Shown piece after piece: positions 1 to 13,700 of a stretch of DNA of 64,000 bases. The stretch covers positions 2,507,390 to 2,571,389 of the forward strand of contig VZDJ01007747.1 in the NCBI GenBank assembly GCA_008694505.1, in the 5' to 3' direction. The translations under genes were made by a program, and so were the position numbers. The notes below the pieces were generated by a model. That model did not search any database, was not told where the DNA came from, and worked only from the letters and a program-made list of their open reading frames with translations. The stretch's first letter is position 1. Every line of letters begins with the position of its first letter. The stretch comes from Cyanoderma ruficeps. Its lineage: Eukaryota > Chordata > Aves > Passeriformes > Timaliidae.

Positions 1-1673
1 GCTAATTCATGGGAGGCTGGTGCAGCAGCTCATCCAACCAGAACTGGTGAGTTTTGAAAGATGTAAGTAGTCTGCAGACACTGAGCCTACCAATAACCAT
101 CATCCCAGGAAACAGGGCTACCTTGGCACACTTTACCAAAAACCCCAGCTGGGAGCTAACCAGGTCAACGCTGGTGGCTGACACCACCCCTGGGCCTCAC
201 AGCCAGTCCAGCTAAAAAAATATCTGTGGTACCAAGGGAGTAGACATCATCTCTAACCAGTGGCCTAAGCCCTGAACTATCCCTCTCTGATGAAGTGCTT
301 CCAGCCCTGCACAGCCACATAAAAGACACTGTACACAGCTTTTCCAGCTGGGCAGGATATCTGACTGTTTTGGCTCAGTAAGCACAAAGAAACAGGCTTC
401 TCTTCTACAAGCCTTTCTGTCATTGAGGAAACATCACTGATCAAAAGGAGGTCAAAGAGACATTCTGTCCTGCTAGAAACACTTCTCGCTACCTCCTTCC
501 TGACTGGGGGATGAGAACAGAAAGTAACTGCGGCCACGCCAATCAAACGGAGCCAAGAGAAACAGTGCTGAACTACTGCAATGAAATGGAAAGGTAAAAA
601 GTTACCAGATGGAGTCTTCAGTGCTAACCCCTCTTGCTGGTAAAGCTTATTACTTAACACCATACGTGGCACAGTATGCCCTGAAGCTTGTTTTCATACA
701 GCTGGTTACAAGCAGTGAGATATGGCAAGGGTAAGAGTTTGAAAATCTAGAGCTTAAAAGAGAAAATCTTCTGTCACATAATTAAGCATTTGAATTTCTA
801 CTTTTCCCTTAATTACACCTAGTATCTCATTTTCGTGTTGGTTAGATCACTGGAAAATCTATTTACTAGTTAAAATTTGGATCCTGTTTTCTGCTGTTAG
901 GCTCCCATTTTGAAAGCTTCAGCCCATTTCTGGTTAGTGAATAGCCAAAATACATTGACCCTAGGTGGAATTTCAACAAACTTTAGGCAGTTCCCCTTTT
1001 AGGACGCACAATACTACAAATTCTCATAAACAACCAGGATATTCCAAAACATTCTGCCACTAAAACCCTGAAGCAGATAGTTTTGAGTCAAGATTGAACA
1101 AGTACGAACACCTAGGAAGTTAATCGAAATTATAATTTACTTCAGCACCTTGTAATATACTAAGCAGAATAAGATGACCTGCTAACTCTAACAGAAAGGT
1201 TACTGGAGTGTAACTTAATTTATATTTTATACCATAGTTTTTCATCATTCAGTGGTCTTTCATAAATTTTGTTTACAAAAATAAGCAAAATAGTGCTTTC
1301 TGCTCAGCATTACTCTTCAGCAAAATCAGTAACAACACCTTGCACTCGTGCCTAATTATTTGAAGAATTCCTGCAAAGTGCAAGTGTCTCCTTGAAAGAG
1401 CCTAACTGTAATCACTTCAATATCAATCACTCTAAAGCAAATGCCACACTCAGAAATTAAGTTCTGTAAAAGCAGGAATTAAAGCTGAAGAACCCCCCAA
1501 CAGAATACGGCAGGAGAGTCAGAAAAAGAAACTCACGGCCTTGTTTGAACTCCTTAAATTTAAGCTCCAAGACATGACAAACTATCCAGAAGATAACATG
1601 AAAGCGAAGACAACTAGAACACACTCCCTTTTTTTTTTGCCAAAGAAAACAGTAAATGCTTTTTTATCCTTAC
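1..1673 (-). other. INTS10: INTS10 terminal intron, partial
   Basis: This is the start of the intron after exon 16, read leftward from the GTAAGG donor at 1673. I see no exon resembling the INTS10 C-terminus, no recognisable repeat and no RNA gene here. The open frames at 2-187 and 277-672 on the minus strand have no family resemblance and are taken as chance. Confidence 0.7.
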
Positions 1674-1767
1674 TTGATCAACATTGCTTGATTTGGCAGC
1701 AGTTCCAGATGAATTTTCCCTCCTTCCTGTGTTCTTAAATAAGCAAATTCCTCCAACATATCAATAT
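1674..1767 (-). CDS. INTS10: INTS10 coding exon 16 (residues 628-659), last one inside the window
   Basis: It encodes [20 protein letters not shown] through [10 protein letters not shown] plus two bases. The acceptor CCTCAG belongs to the U12-type intron and the donor is GTAAGG. The next exon must begin with a purine to complete the Lys codon and lies left of position 1. Confidence 0.93.
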
Positions 1768-4700
1768 CTGAGGAAAACGTTAAAGATTTGAGTAGGGAAA
1801 CAATGATTGAGAACATTCTTTTTTATGCCTCACATCTGAAGCCACACTGCTGAAAGGAGAGCCAAACGGAAAAGCTATTGAAGTACCTCATTATTAAAAG
1901 TGATAGAGAAGATCACAGCATGTATTCCTAATCCTCCACAAACTGATGAGAGAAATGGCTTTTCAAAGTGAAGAACACATCCACTACTTTCTTTTCTTTG
2001 TTTCTTCGTAGGTAGTCAGAGGTAAAGAAGGCTGATCTCAAAATTTCCTGGGTTTCACTTCCTTTTTCTGTACTGCAGGTAATGAAAGCAGTGCAAACTG
2101 AGGCGGCACCTGAAGCAAGTGCCACCACAGTGGCACATTATCAACCCTTTTTAGTTTTCTATTTTGATCCCTTATTTAGCTGCTTGCTTTGTGGTTTTTT
2201 TGGATTGTTTATTTTTCCTTTCCTTTAAAGGAAAGCTTATTTAGTTGTCTACCACAGCTTATTTAGTTGTCTCAGAAAGGACTTAGACCCCCCCACCCCG
2301 CTTCCTGAGGCCCATGGCTGAATGTCTACTTAGGTTAAACATTAAACTGTCCATTTGTGTGTATAATGATCAAAATTTATGTCAGATATATGACTAGATA
2401 AATCAGACGTGCTTTGCATGAACTTTAACATAGCTCATTACCTTACTCAACCCAAACATGTGACCCACAGAACACATCTCACAAACAAGAGCCCAAATCA
2501 TTCAGCTCTGCAGCACAGGTACCACTTAGTCTTTTTTGTTAACAGCCTTGTACATAATGGCCTGTATTTCTTAATGAAGAGATTGCTGTCACTTGCATGA
2601 GCAGCCTTGAGCCTGCTGCTGTTTTTCTGAATGGAAATGCAATGGCAGTGTACTTAGGGCTACTCTCAAGCGCCAGGGAAGGTGACAGGAGGCATATTTA
2701 CAGTCCATTATGTACTGAGCCTACTGCAAGAGGTTTTCATGGTATGAAAATAAATACAGGGCAAGAGCTGCTATTGAAACTAACAGCTTTTTCAACACTA
2801 CAGCACAGGATGTGGAAGATATTCTTGGTTAGAGAAAGGATACTTGTGACATAGTTGAAAAAATTTTCATACTGGAAGTTTCCTTGCTGGCAGATTTTGT
2901 TGATGGCTTTCAGGAACAAGTTCTCACCCCTCGGCCACTCATGCTGAAGCAGAACAACCACGTGGCCCAGTGCCATATCATCTCTGCTGTCTGTGAAAGC
3001 TCTGAGCTTCAGAGAAAATAATTACATTCAGACAATCAGGAAATACATGTTGTTTTCAAAAACATCTAGGATTTATCTCACCTAGATCTGTGCAAATACA
3101 GAAGTTTTTTAAAAGTATATATTAAGGCAGAATGAAATACGCTTCTAAAGTAGGTTGGAAATTTCAAGCTAAAACACCAAATCCTCTCAAATGACCTATA
3201 AGAGAAGTCTGAACAGAGACAAAAGTTTTGAGACCTGTTATATCTTCTCCGCTCAAAACTAGAACAAATAGAGAAAAAAAGAAACAAACCCTCCTCCATT
3301 GACACTCCACTCCCCTCTCCAAAAGAAGACCCTCCCCAACCCATTTTAGATAAGAAGGATTGAGGCACAGCCCTTCAGTCACAGGACTGGGATATGGCCG
3401 TGCAGTTTCAGGGCACATAAACTAGGCCTTAAGAACAAGAAAGCTCCAACTGACCCTATCTTCTTACCTTGAAACAAGCTAACAACAGGTGAAGGCAGTA
3501 AGGCATGACAGCTCTACTGGTACATGGCCAAAGCTTCAAATCAGACCCTGCAACAGAACAGTTCTTTAGGGGTCTCACAACAGGAAACACAACAAAGAAA
3601 TTGAACTGGAGCAAAACAAAACCACATCTCAGGTAGGGAGGAAAGCTTTGACTGTAAATTACGACTGATTCAAAATGTCAAGTTAAACATTCAAATTTTT
3701 CTTCTTCACTTCTCTTTTCCTGTGGTAGGACTTTGCCACCAATATACTTTAAAAGGTACAAGCAAGAAAACCTCAATACAAAACCAAGAGGGGATAAAAA
3801 AACCTTCTTCCCTTTTCATAATACGAAATGAGAATAATTATACACTCAACCAGAACAAATGAACTAAAATTCAGCTGACACTGAGCTTAGGGTAATAGTA
3901 ACTCCATACCTTTCCTGAATTTTGACTTGACTTTGGGTTGCTCCTCTTGTACTTTACTGCCTTCTTGTATTGGAAGTAAAATACAGCACATCAGGTCAAG
4001 CACTTTCTCGCATGTTTGCTGTAAAAGAAGGGACATGACAATGCTAAATTTAAATTGAAGTTCTTAGAAATTCAGATATGTCAATAACAATTAAAAATTT
4101 CAGACACCACAAAAGGAAACAAAAAACAAACCAATCACAAAATTCTTTGCTAGAACTTGAATTGACTTAGTACAGTCTGGCTAAGCAAAAAGACTTAGCT
4201 GTCACTAAACAACCTCTGAGAGCCTACATACATCATTTTAATTGTGAAAAAATGGTATTGGCATTCTTCATTTCAAGAGGGTAAGATCAATATAGCTGCA
4301 ATCAAAAATTATTTTGTTTTGAAGGATTAAGTTTTCAAATGAATTCTTAGAATATTTTAGTAAAATTTGTTCTGTTTATGGTAAAAATAGAAAGGAAATT
4401 GGCAATCTGACAGCATGATGGAAATTCAATGAATTTTTAATGCTATTTCCTAGCAAGAGGTCTGTGGGAATATATGATCACATTTCCAGTGAAAAAGTAT
4501 TAAAGGGGAAGGGACAAAAGCACTTGTCCAGCAGTACTCAGATGACGTTAGATCCTAAGAGACAGTGCCTCTATTGTCAGGGCTGACACTGACTGACCTC
4601 AGACCACCATGCACTCCTGCAATATTAAAACCACAAAACTGCAAAAGTATTGCAAAAGTAGAGCAAGTTCAGAGGTCAGGCCAGACAATATGGTGTCTCT

Positions 4701-7700
4701 TATATCATCAGTTAATAACTAACTCTTTTTTAAGATGATCACAGAAGGTCTTTTACTTTTTCTTTCCCCTGCCACATGAAGCCTGTACCTAAAAGAATTC
4801 CCCCTCAATTTAAGGAATTAATTCAGTAAAGTTAAGGAATTCAAATTAAGGTTACATTTACAGACAACTCAAACACATGTAGCCATGAAAAATCATAACT
4901 AACCCCCCAAATCTTCACTATCAAACAGACTAGCCACATATAGTCTGTAAACAGGACATGACTGTCCATTAGAAACTCTTTATATATATAAAGAGTTGCT
5001 AATGGACAGTCAGTTAATGTGGCAGGAAGTGTAATTCTCCCAGTGAAGCATGGATTTTTCAGCACACCCTGGCTTATGTTTGATATCCTGCTGAAAGCAG
5101 GCTAACAGGAAAATTGTAAGGAAGGAGAGACATGGGAACCACAGGGCCAGCTGATGAAGGCCCAGTGTGTGGAATGCTGTACATACCCGGTATTCTCCAA
5201 GGGCAAAGTGGCACGATGCTAACTGGATTAGTGCTCTCTGATTTTCTAAAGATCCTTGTCCTGTAATTTGCTGGGAAGAATGAGAGCCCTGAAGAGCTGC
5301 CAAGTGATGTAGGCTGCTAATTGCTTTTTTGTACTGCCCCTTTGAAAAAGAATATTAAAAACTTGTTAAGGTCTTTTCTATACAATAGGTAGAGAGACAG
5401 AGAAAAAATTCTCATACAGAAAGCTTTCGAAATGGAGTGTGTCCAAGTAAGAAGCCTTCAAAATTTTAATCTAAACTAACAATCTCCTGTGATGAGTTGT
5501 GCACAAGACTGTGGATCAATCACTTGCAAGGCAGTCAGAAGACAACCAAAATTCTGCTTTAAAAAGCCAGTTTACAAAATCATATTTGTAACTGAATCAA
5601 ATAATTATATTTTTGATTTAATCATTACTTTATTTAACTTTAACTTTATTTCAAACTAATAAAGTCTGAAAAAGCTCTGGTTCAGGCACAAGTAGAGGCA
5701 AAAAAAAAAAGCACTCCCAAAGGAAAAATAAAGAACAAGTTTTCTTCTGTACATGGTATTGGAATGAGCACAGTCGGCCTAATTTTTGTGGAGAAGTATA
5801 GATGTTAAGATTGATAGTTAGATGTTAAGATGGTATAGATTAACTGAAACATGTTAAAACCTTTTACTGCTTGAAAATTCTTCTCTCTGACTGTGTTCCA
5901 ATATAATGCACTGACAGACTAATAAAATGCACTTATCTTCCATAACACTGTGTATATATCCACTGGTCAAAATGCCAGCATAGATTTCTTTTCCACATGC
6001 CAAAATTAGCTGGACTCAAACAACAGCTATTGGGACAGGAATATCCACAGCAGGGTACCAAGCTTGTGGTGCAAAGAGTGTAGCTCTATCCCCAGCAGAG
6101 TCATACTTTAAGGCATAAAATCAGTAGACACTATAAGCAGTCAAACTGGCTAATCAAAATTACTATTTACAAGAAGGAAGTAAATTGCTATTTACTACAA
6201 GGAAGAGCAACACAATAGCAGTGTTTTTCCTAGTTTATACCTTTTTTTTTTACCTGGTAGATGATCATGTCTGTAAGAAAGATTCTTAACCAAAGCCAGG
6301 TTTCTGTCTTCCATGACAAACAAATTCTGGTGAATTCTGTGTTAAGTGATTAGAGAAGAAAAAGTATAAGAGAATATGAAGCATTTCACAGCTTTGGGTT
6401 AAACATCAGTCATATATATAAAAAAGTTGAATTTAAAAATGGAAAAAATGGCACCAAAACAGTAAGAGGATGAAATCCTTCACATATAGGATACTCTCTT
6501 CCTACACACTCATTTTTTGATTTTACTTGTCTTCACAGTGTCCAACAAACCTAAAAGCAGCTAGGTGGTACTGTTTGCCTGCTTTTTACTAGAGAAAGGG
6601 AGACACAGTAAAAACATGTTGCTAATCATGAAGTAAAGCAGCCATTAGCAGCTTACCCTCACTGAGCACTATCAGCCCTACTACTGATCAACTGCTCCAA
6701 GAGAAGTGGGGGTGAATAAGCAAAGGTGCATCAAGAATGAAATGCAACACAGGAACAAAATATTCAGAAATGCAACAACTGATAAAGGGTCTCACTGGAA
6801 CATCTATCAGAAGTACTCAGGACCCAAAGCAATTTAAATTTTAAGGATTCATAAAGACAGGAATTCCATTTTAACAATAAAAAGTGGTTTCTACACAGAG
6901 CAATGAAGTCTAAATGCAATTCTAAATGCAGTTACCTTACCTTTGTCAAGTGATTCCAGAGAATAGAGCAGCTCCCAGCTCTCTCTTGCCAGTTTGAAAC
7001 TCTCTAATACTTCAATGGAGTTTGCAAGATCAGCCTTGTTTACTGTAATATGGCGGCTTCTTGCCTTCCCAGAAGGATCCTCATCATCTGAGCTCTGCTT
7101 AGAAATCAGTAGAAAACACAAAGATTAACTTTTACATCTATACTTATTTCAGAGGACTCTAAAGTCACAGAAGTTCCACTAAACACAAGAAAACAATTAT
7201 AGAGATGCTATGGTGCTAGTTTAAGTGGCTTTAAGTGATTTTTCACTTAGCTTGTTTTAAGGTTAGACCAATCTGGTTTGCTACCAAGAACTCAGTGGCA
7301 CAGTGTGATGAGCAGTATCCCAAACAAATTTATTCTGTTAAACAAGGTGTACCATCACTGAGCTTCAGTCAGATTATCTGTTGAAGTACATACACACTTT
7401 ATGACTCAGTTTAAGCCTACAGTGGCACAGTGCAAAGTAAATCCTTGTATTCCCTTTATAGCAGAGAAATTCTGTAAAACAGTGATTTTCTACCATTAAA
7501 GCAAAAGATATATTGATAATTCCAATCATGAAAAGTCAATTACTTTGGAAGTTTACCTGTAGAACACCTGACTGCTAAAACTACCTTTTTAAGTGCCTCT
7601 GCTTAACTCCTTCAAATTAAAGCACTCACAGCAGTACATATGTCTACAGCAATTGCTGCAAAAATGGTTTTATTCTTGCAGGCTTTAGAAAAAAATAAGT

Positions 7701-10700
7701 TTGAAAATCGTGGTCATAAACAGCTAATTCAGGGTAGCTCTAAAAATATGTCTTTTACATCTATGTCAAAACCACTGTTTTCTAAATTCCAGTAGCAATG
7801 CCATTCTTGTATGAATTAAAAAGTCTACAAAAAATTACCATTGTTTTTTCTCTTCCTTCAGCGAGCTTTCTTTTTTTGTGTATGTGTTTGTTACGATCAA
7901 TATCTGCATCACCATAGATGTTGGGTACATCCTCGAGAAGAACCAGTGGAGTTTGGTTTGGAGCATTTGGACCTGGATTTAAAGATAAATTAATTCACAA
8001 CTGCCTTAAATTAATCTGAAAGGTCTTATGCCTACAGCAAGCTGGATTTTTTTTTTTCCTTCACAAGTAATGACTATGTTGCTACAGAAAAAAATCTTAT
8101 ATCTTAAGTCACTTAAATTGCTTAAACTACACTGGTACAGCTATGGTTTCCTCAATGCAGCCATACAGTGAAGGTGCATTTACCAGACATCACCAAAGTC
8201 TGACTGAGAGCTTCAGAATATTTTTGAATCCCTTTCTTCTGGAGCAGTCACAAGATATACTCAGGCAGCAGGGGTTCTCTGATCAAGCATTATTTGCTTT
8301 TATGTAAGTACAATTATTCAACAGATGAACGGCACAAATGGCTCTGAAGTTAACAGCCACAAATATGGCAAAGCACAACAATATTCTCAAAACATTTCTC
8401 AGGAGAAACCAAAGCAATATGCTGACAGCCACAAAGAAGTCTGTGCATTTTTTGACAAGATTTCCCTAGTAGGATCACTCAGTGTCAGCTTTGGCCCCAC
8501 TGATTTCAGTAAAGAGAATTAAAACTTTAGTTGACTGTCAGAGCTCATCTTCATTCCCAAAAGATAGAAAAGCCTCATTTTGAAACACAGAAAACAATTT
8601 CTACTTTCACTGGTGTCACACGACATCCAGTGGGATCTGGTACCTTTTATTTCACACCCCAATGCTTAAGCTTCATTAGACGTAAAATAGGAACAATACT
8701 TCTTCATCTCAAACAACACTGATAGGTGATCACTTCTGAGACAGCTTTCCTTCCAAACTGCATATAGATATGCAAAGTTCAGTCAAAGAGAAATATAAAG
8801 GAAAGAGGAATCCTTTAACCTGTTTTCCTCTGCCAGGTAAGACAGTAGTGCAAACAAGTATTTTCAGTTTGTGCATTTCTTCTATTTGCAGAAAGATATG
8901 AGACTAAGGCCTCATTCATAACTGCAAAGAATTAATTTGAGAGTTTAATAGAAGGACAATTCATTTCATCTCTTGACATTAAAAAAAAACCTTGTATTAA
9001 GCTTTCCCCTCTATTCAAAAGTGACATGTGTAAGGAGTTCACTACAGTAGAAACTCCTGTAAGAAGAAACAGCCAATCTGCTCTAACAAATACAGGTCAA
9101 TAAACACAACCACAATAACCAGGTCAGTAAATACCACCACTGAAATTGGACCTACAGCACGTTGCAATCACCTCCCCTGTACCATCATCTATTCCACTGT
9201 CAGAATCTAACCTGTGTGAACTAAAAATAGAGCCAAGACATAACAGATTCATATCTGTTTCCCATGGATGCAAAGTACCACAACTGAGATGCTGGAAGAG
9301 TTTCATCACTAGAACCTCAGGAGCTGCCTAATTCTAACACCCAAGAAGAAAAAAAATGTTTTTTTCTTTTACTCATACTGACTTAAATTAATGCCAGCTA
9401 AGTGCTTTGCTTTCCAAACAAGTGTTCTCTTCCCAGCACCAGAAGTGCACTGTAGTCTTTATTCCAAAGCCTCCAGTCCTAAAACAAAAGAAAATCCATT
9501 GTCACCCTTGACTGGGGACACAGACCTTCTCTTACAGTACTGAAAGTTACACAGGCATACAAAGAGCAGTGTTGTGTTTTTCTGTCTGAGCTCTAGAATC
9601 TAATCTTACAGAGTTTTTAATTGTTTTCTAGCAGAGTGTTATAAATAAACCCCAAAAATCATCAGCCCAAGTAACAACTCCTGCCAAGCCTGGAGGCAGC
9701 CTCAAAGTTATGAGAGGTGTGAATTGCCTCACTCATTTCTCAAGTCTCCAGCAAAGCAGATACAAATTATTTACGAGAAATGCATTGAAAACTTTTCCCT
9801 GGAGAGGCCTCTTGCAAATCCACACACATGAGAAGAGAGTCACAGATGTAACCCTCACAGATGAGGAGACAGCGTTTTACTCTATGACCATGCTTCCAAA
9901 ATATGTAGGATTCTACATTTCTACAGTAAGCCCTCCAGAGAGAAGAAGGAAAGATTCTAATGATAGAAAAAATATAAAAGGCACTGAATACCACTGGACT
10001 TCAATGCTAAAGCAGAAATGAGTAAAAGATGTCTTGGAAATACCTTCCTGATATCAGAAAATGACAGAGACTACCAGAAAAGTTGCACCAAAGGAACTGC
10101 GTTCTGCGACCTCAGTATATATTATTTTTCTGGTGGTTTAGTCAGAAAATGTGAGCTTTGAAATACTCAATTGTGCAATTTAGAAAGGAACTTTCTCACT
10201 AGCTCTTTACTTCTTTTCTTCTTTAAGTACAATCAAGCAGCTAAAACTACATGGACACCTGAAGTATCCTCCTGCCTACCATAACCCTTCCTTTCTCTGG
10301 ACAGAACAAAAATCTCGACTCTTAGTTAACCAGTTCCTCTATTTGTTAAAGTGACTCTATGTTTTCTGCACACCAGTTGCAATGTCATTTGTCCTCTGAG
10401 CTTAGCTATCTACTGACATTGTTCAAGTAATCACCCAACATTTTGTACAGCTGTTTAAAACCCATCATTTGTATTGATTTCTTTCTTACTCAAATGATCA
10501 TTTTCTCCATGCAGAAAAATGTGATGAAACTTACAACCACAACACACAGAATTAAAATTGTAATTTTAACATGAATCAATAATTGTAGTATAGTAAGTAC
10601 TAATTACCTGTAGTGACAATTGTTATTGTTGCAAGGAATTTCCTAACACATTATTAAGAGGTGAAAATTCCTCTTTGTGATGCTGTTATATTTCATTAAG

Positions 10701-13700
10701 TTCCAAACAAAATAGAGCTTAAAAAACTTTCTTCAGCTTCTGGGCCACCCCTGAAAAGTCCAGTCAATCCCAAAAGAAGCAATCCAAGGTGTTCCAAGGA
10801 TCTGGTATGTCCCAAATGCAGATGCGAGTGGGTAGGAAAATGCACAGGTAACACACGTATCTTAAACATTCAAATTACAAATTAATTACAAACTAGGAGT
10901 AATGTGCAAAACACACCTCAAAGATTATGCTTAAACTATATAAATAAAAACAAGTTGGAAGCTTGTGGATGTCAGGAAATCTTTTCCTATTCAGCTTTTA
11001 TTTGCTTAATTACAAATTTGTTGTGTGTTCCCTATGCAAAAATATCTTCACTTATTTTGACTGAAGGAGAGCAGGAAAATGTCAGCTTCAAAGGAACAAA
11101 ATCAGAGGAGGAAATGAAACAAACATGATGCTCATGGAAGAGTAGGAATCAACCCTAGGGATGTTTCCCATACACCTGCTCTGTTACTTTTCTTCTTGCT
11201 AGACAGTCAACTGCTGCTGGTCAAGGCTGAAACCACAATGCAAAGATAGACTGATCTTTGGTCTGATCCACTACACATTTGTTATGAACTAATGTTGGTA
11301 AGATTAATAGCTTGAGAGAATTTTAACAACACGTAAATGTTGCTTTGTGAGGTGACAGTTTCAAAAGACTAATGAGAAAAGATCTTTAAGACATTAGCAA
11401 TGAAATCACGAAGGGCTCGTTACAGAAGTTAAAACATTAGAAACTAACCTTGAAAGAGTGATGGCTGGATGTTGCTGACATACTGAAAAGCATTTTTAAA
11501 GAAGACCAACATTGTGGAATACACTACTTGATTCTTATATTTAATGTGGGCTTCACTATCAAAGTTACTGATGTATCTGCAGAGATCTTTCATTCGATGC
11601 AAAATGTCACCATAACTTCTGAGGGAAAGAGAGATAACAAGAGTTCAGGATGTTACACAGATTCTGCAACTAAAGAAAAGAATGCATAGTGAATAAGAAA
11701 ACAATCAGTGATTCTGCTGAGGTTATACCCCAGCATCAAGTCAGTGGAGGCTGGGACTATATGCTATAGAAATTTCACAAAACATCTACCATGTTTCTCT
11801 TTACTGAGACACATAGGGAAGATTACCCCACAGCACTACAGCACTTATGCAGGAATTTCATCATCAAAAGTTGATTCTAGAGACTAATTTGAAAGTCCTT
11901 TCTAGAGCCAAGTTTTTTACTTTACATTGTACAGTCTTGACAGAAACGTTGTCGTGAACTTACACAAAATGTCCTTGTGTTAAAATTGCTCTTCAGAGAG
12001 AACTGTTCTCATTAAGAATTAAAAAGCCAAATTCTCCATAAGGGGAAATACCGAGCAAAGCAGAGCCTTCTTACCTTCTTCCCTTATCCATTTGCCACTC
12101 ACACCTCATTCCCACCACAGACAATATTTTAAACAGCCTCTCCCAAGGATCTGTAATCTGGGATGATTTCTCTGTGAGACCATCTATTACATATTTCTGA
12201 GAGCTGCGCTTGCTTGGAGACATAATGTCAGAGGAATCCTGTGAACCTAGGAAAACCAGCACATTTTTCTCTTTATAAGGAAATCAAACAAACTGATTGA
12301 TTTTCAAGACGAAGACATTTAAAAATTATGTTTGAGCTTTCAGGGCAGCCATTCTTTCCACAGAAGGCTAACAGGGAGCAGCAGGCATTTCTGCCTCTTT
12401 GTACAAAAGAGCTGATAGGCTGGATAAGGACATCTTGGACACTTTGTCCCAACTCTCATGTGCTGAAGCATCATGAGTATCATGACTAAGTAGATGAAGC
12501 ACCATTTTGGTATTTTGTTATCAAAGAACTAAGAAACACTAAATACTACTATTAATCCTTGTCTATGGGATACATTACATAAAAACAATGCATTTTTTAT
12601 TTATGAACATCAGTGATACTAAGATACATTCTAAGAAAGCTTGATTTTGTAAAAGTATTCTTACCTTGATATTGACTTTCTGTCTGTGTAGACCTAGTTA
12701 CATAATTAATATAAAATTCTGCTGCTTTATTCAGATATTTATATAACAAGCTGGCAGGAAGTCGTACATCAGGGTTGTTGATTATGAGAGGAAGGACATC
12801 ACAAACTAAAATGGAAAACAAACAAAAAACTCCTTTAGGTTTGTGGGGTTTTAGTTCTATTCCTCCTAGGTAAGGTTTCTCAATCAGCAATGGAAGCCTT
12901 CATCTCTGACTGACCATACACCAGAAAGAAACTCACATGAATGGCTCCAGGACCAGTTTGTACCATATGGTCAGGCTGGATTAACATGGCCTGAGCCTCT
13001 TCTGACTAAAGCAGTTTTCTGATCATAGCATCATGAAAGAAGTTTACTGACTTCAGAATCTTGCCATACTAAAAAGTTCCATAGTAAAACAAGAACACTA
13101 GTATTTTCTTACCAAACAATTTTCTAAAACAATTCACTGGAGATTCTTGGTCTTCAATGCTTTCAGCATCTAATAGTGTTTCTCCAAGGCCTACCTGTGT
13201 AAGCAGAGGTGAAAATCAAACACTGGACCAGTGGTTTTAGAAACTTTTTGAACTACAATTCAGTGGGGTTGAACAGTAATTCAGTAACAATTCTATGTGC
13301 AAGTCTCCAAAAATATAGTTAAACTATCCACACTTAGTAGCAGGTGAAAAGCAACATCAGAAGATAGCAAAACAAAACCAAGAGAAAAAATTGTGCATGA
13401 AACTGTGTCAGCAAAGACATACACAGACATGTGAAAGTGATCTATGACTAATATTGTTTCGTTTACTAAACCAAGGATTGTTTTATTTGCTTCCATTTGT
13501 TTTATTTGCTTCCATTTGCATTCTGCCCAATCCCTTCCTGGTGGTAAGCTCAAGATACAGCAGTCTGAACTCTTAGCTACAATTAAATACAAATAAAAAG
13601 ACTCACCCTCTCATTAAGGCAAAGGAAAACACATTTCAGGAAAATCTCAGAGAACTGAGTGCCAATATCCTGAATAATTACTATGAGTTTCTCTTCTCTT

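Noticed and set aside
1928..2128. Minus-strand frame as the last INTS10 exon
   Set aside because: It lies inside intron 15, and its translation does not resemble the INTS10 C-terminus.
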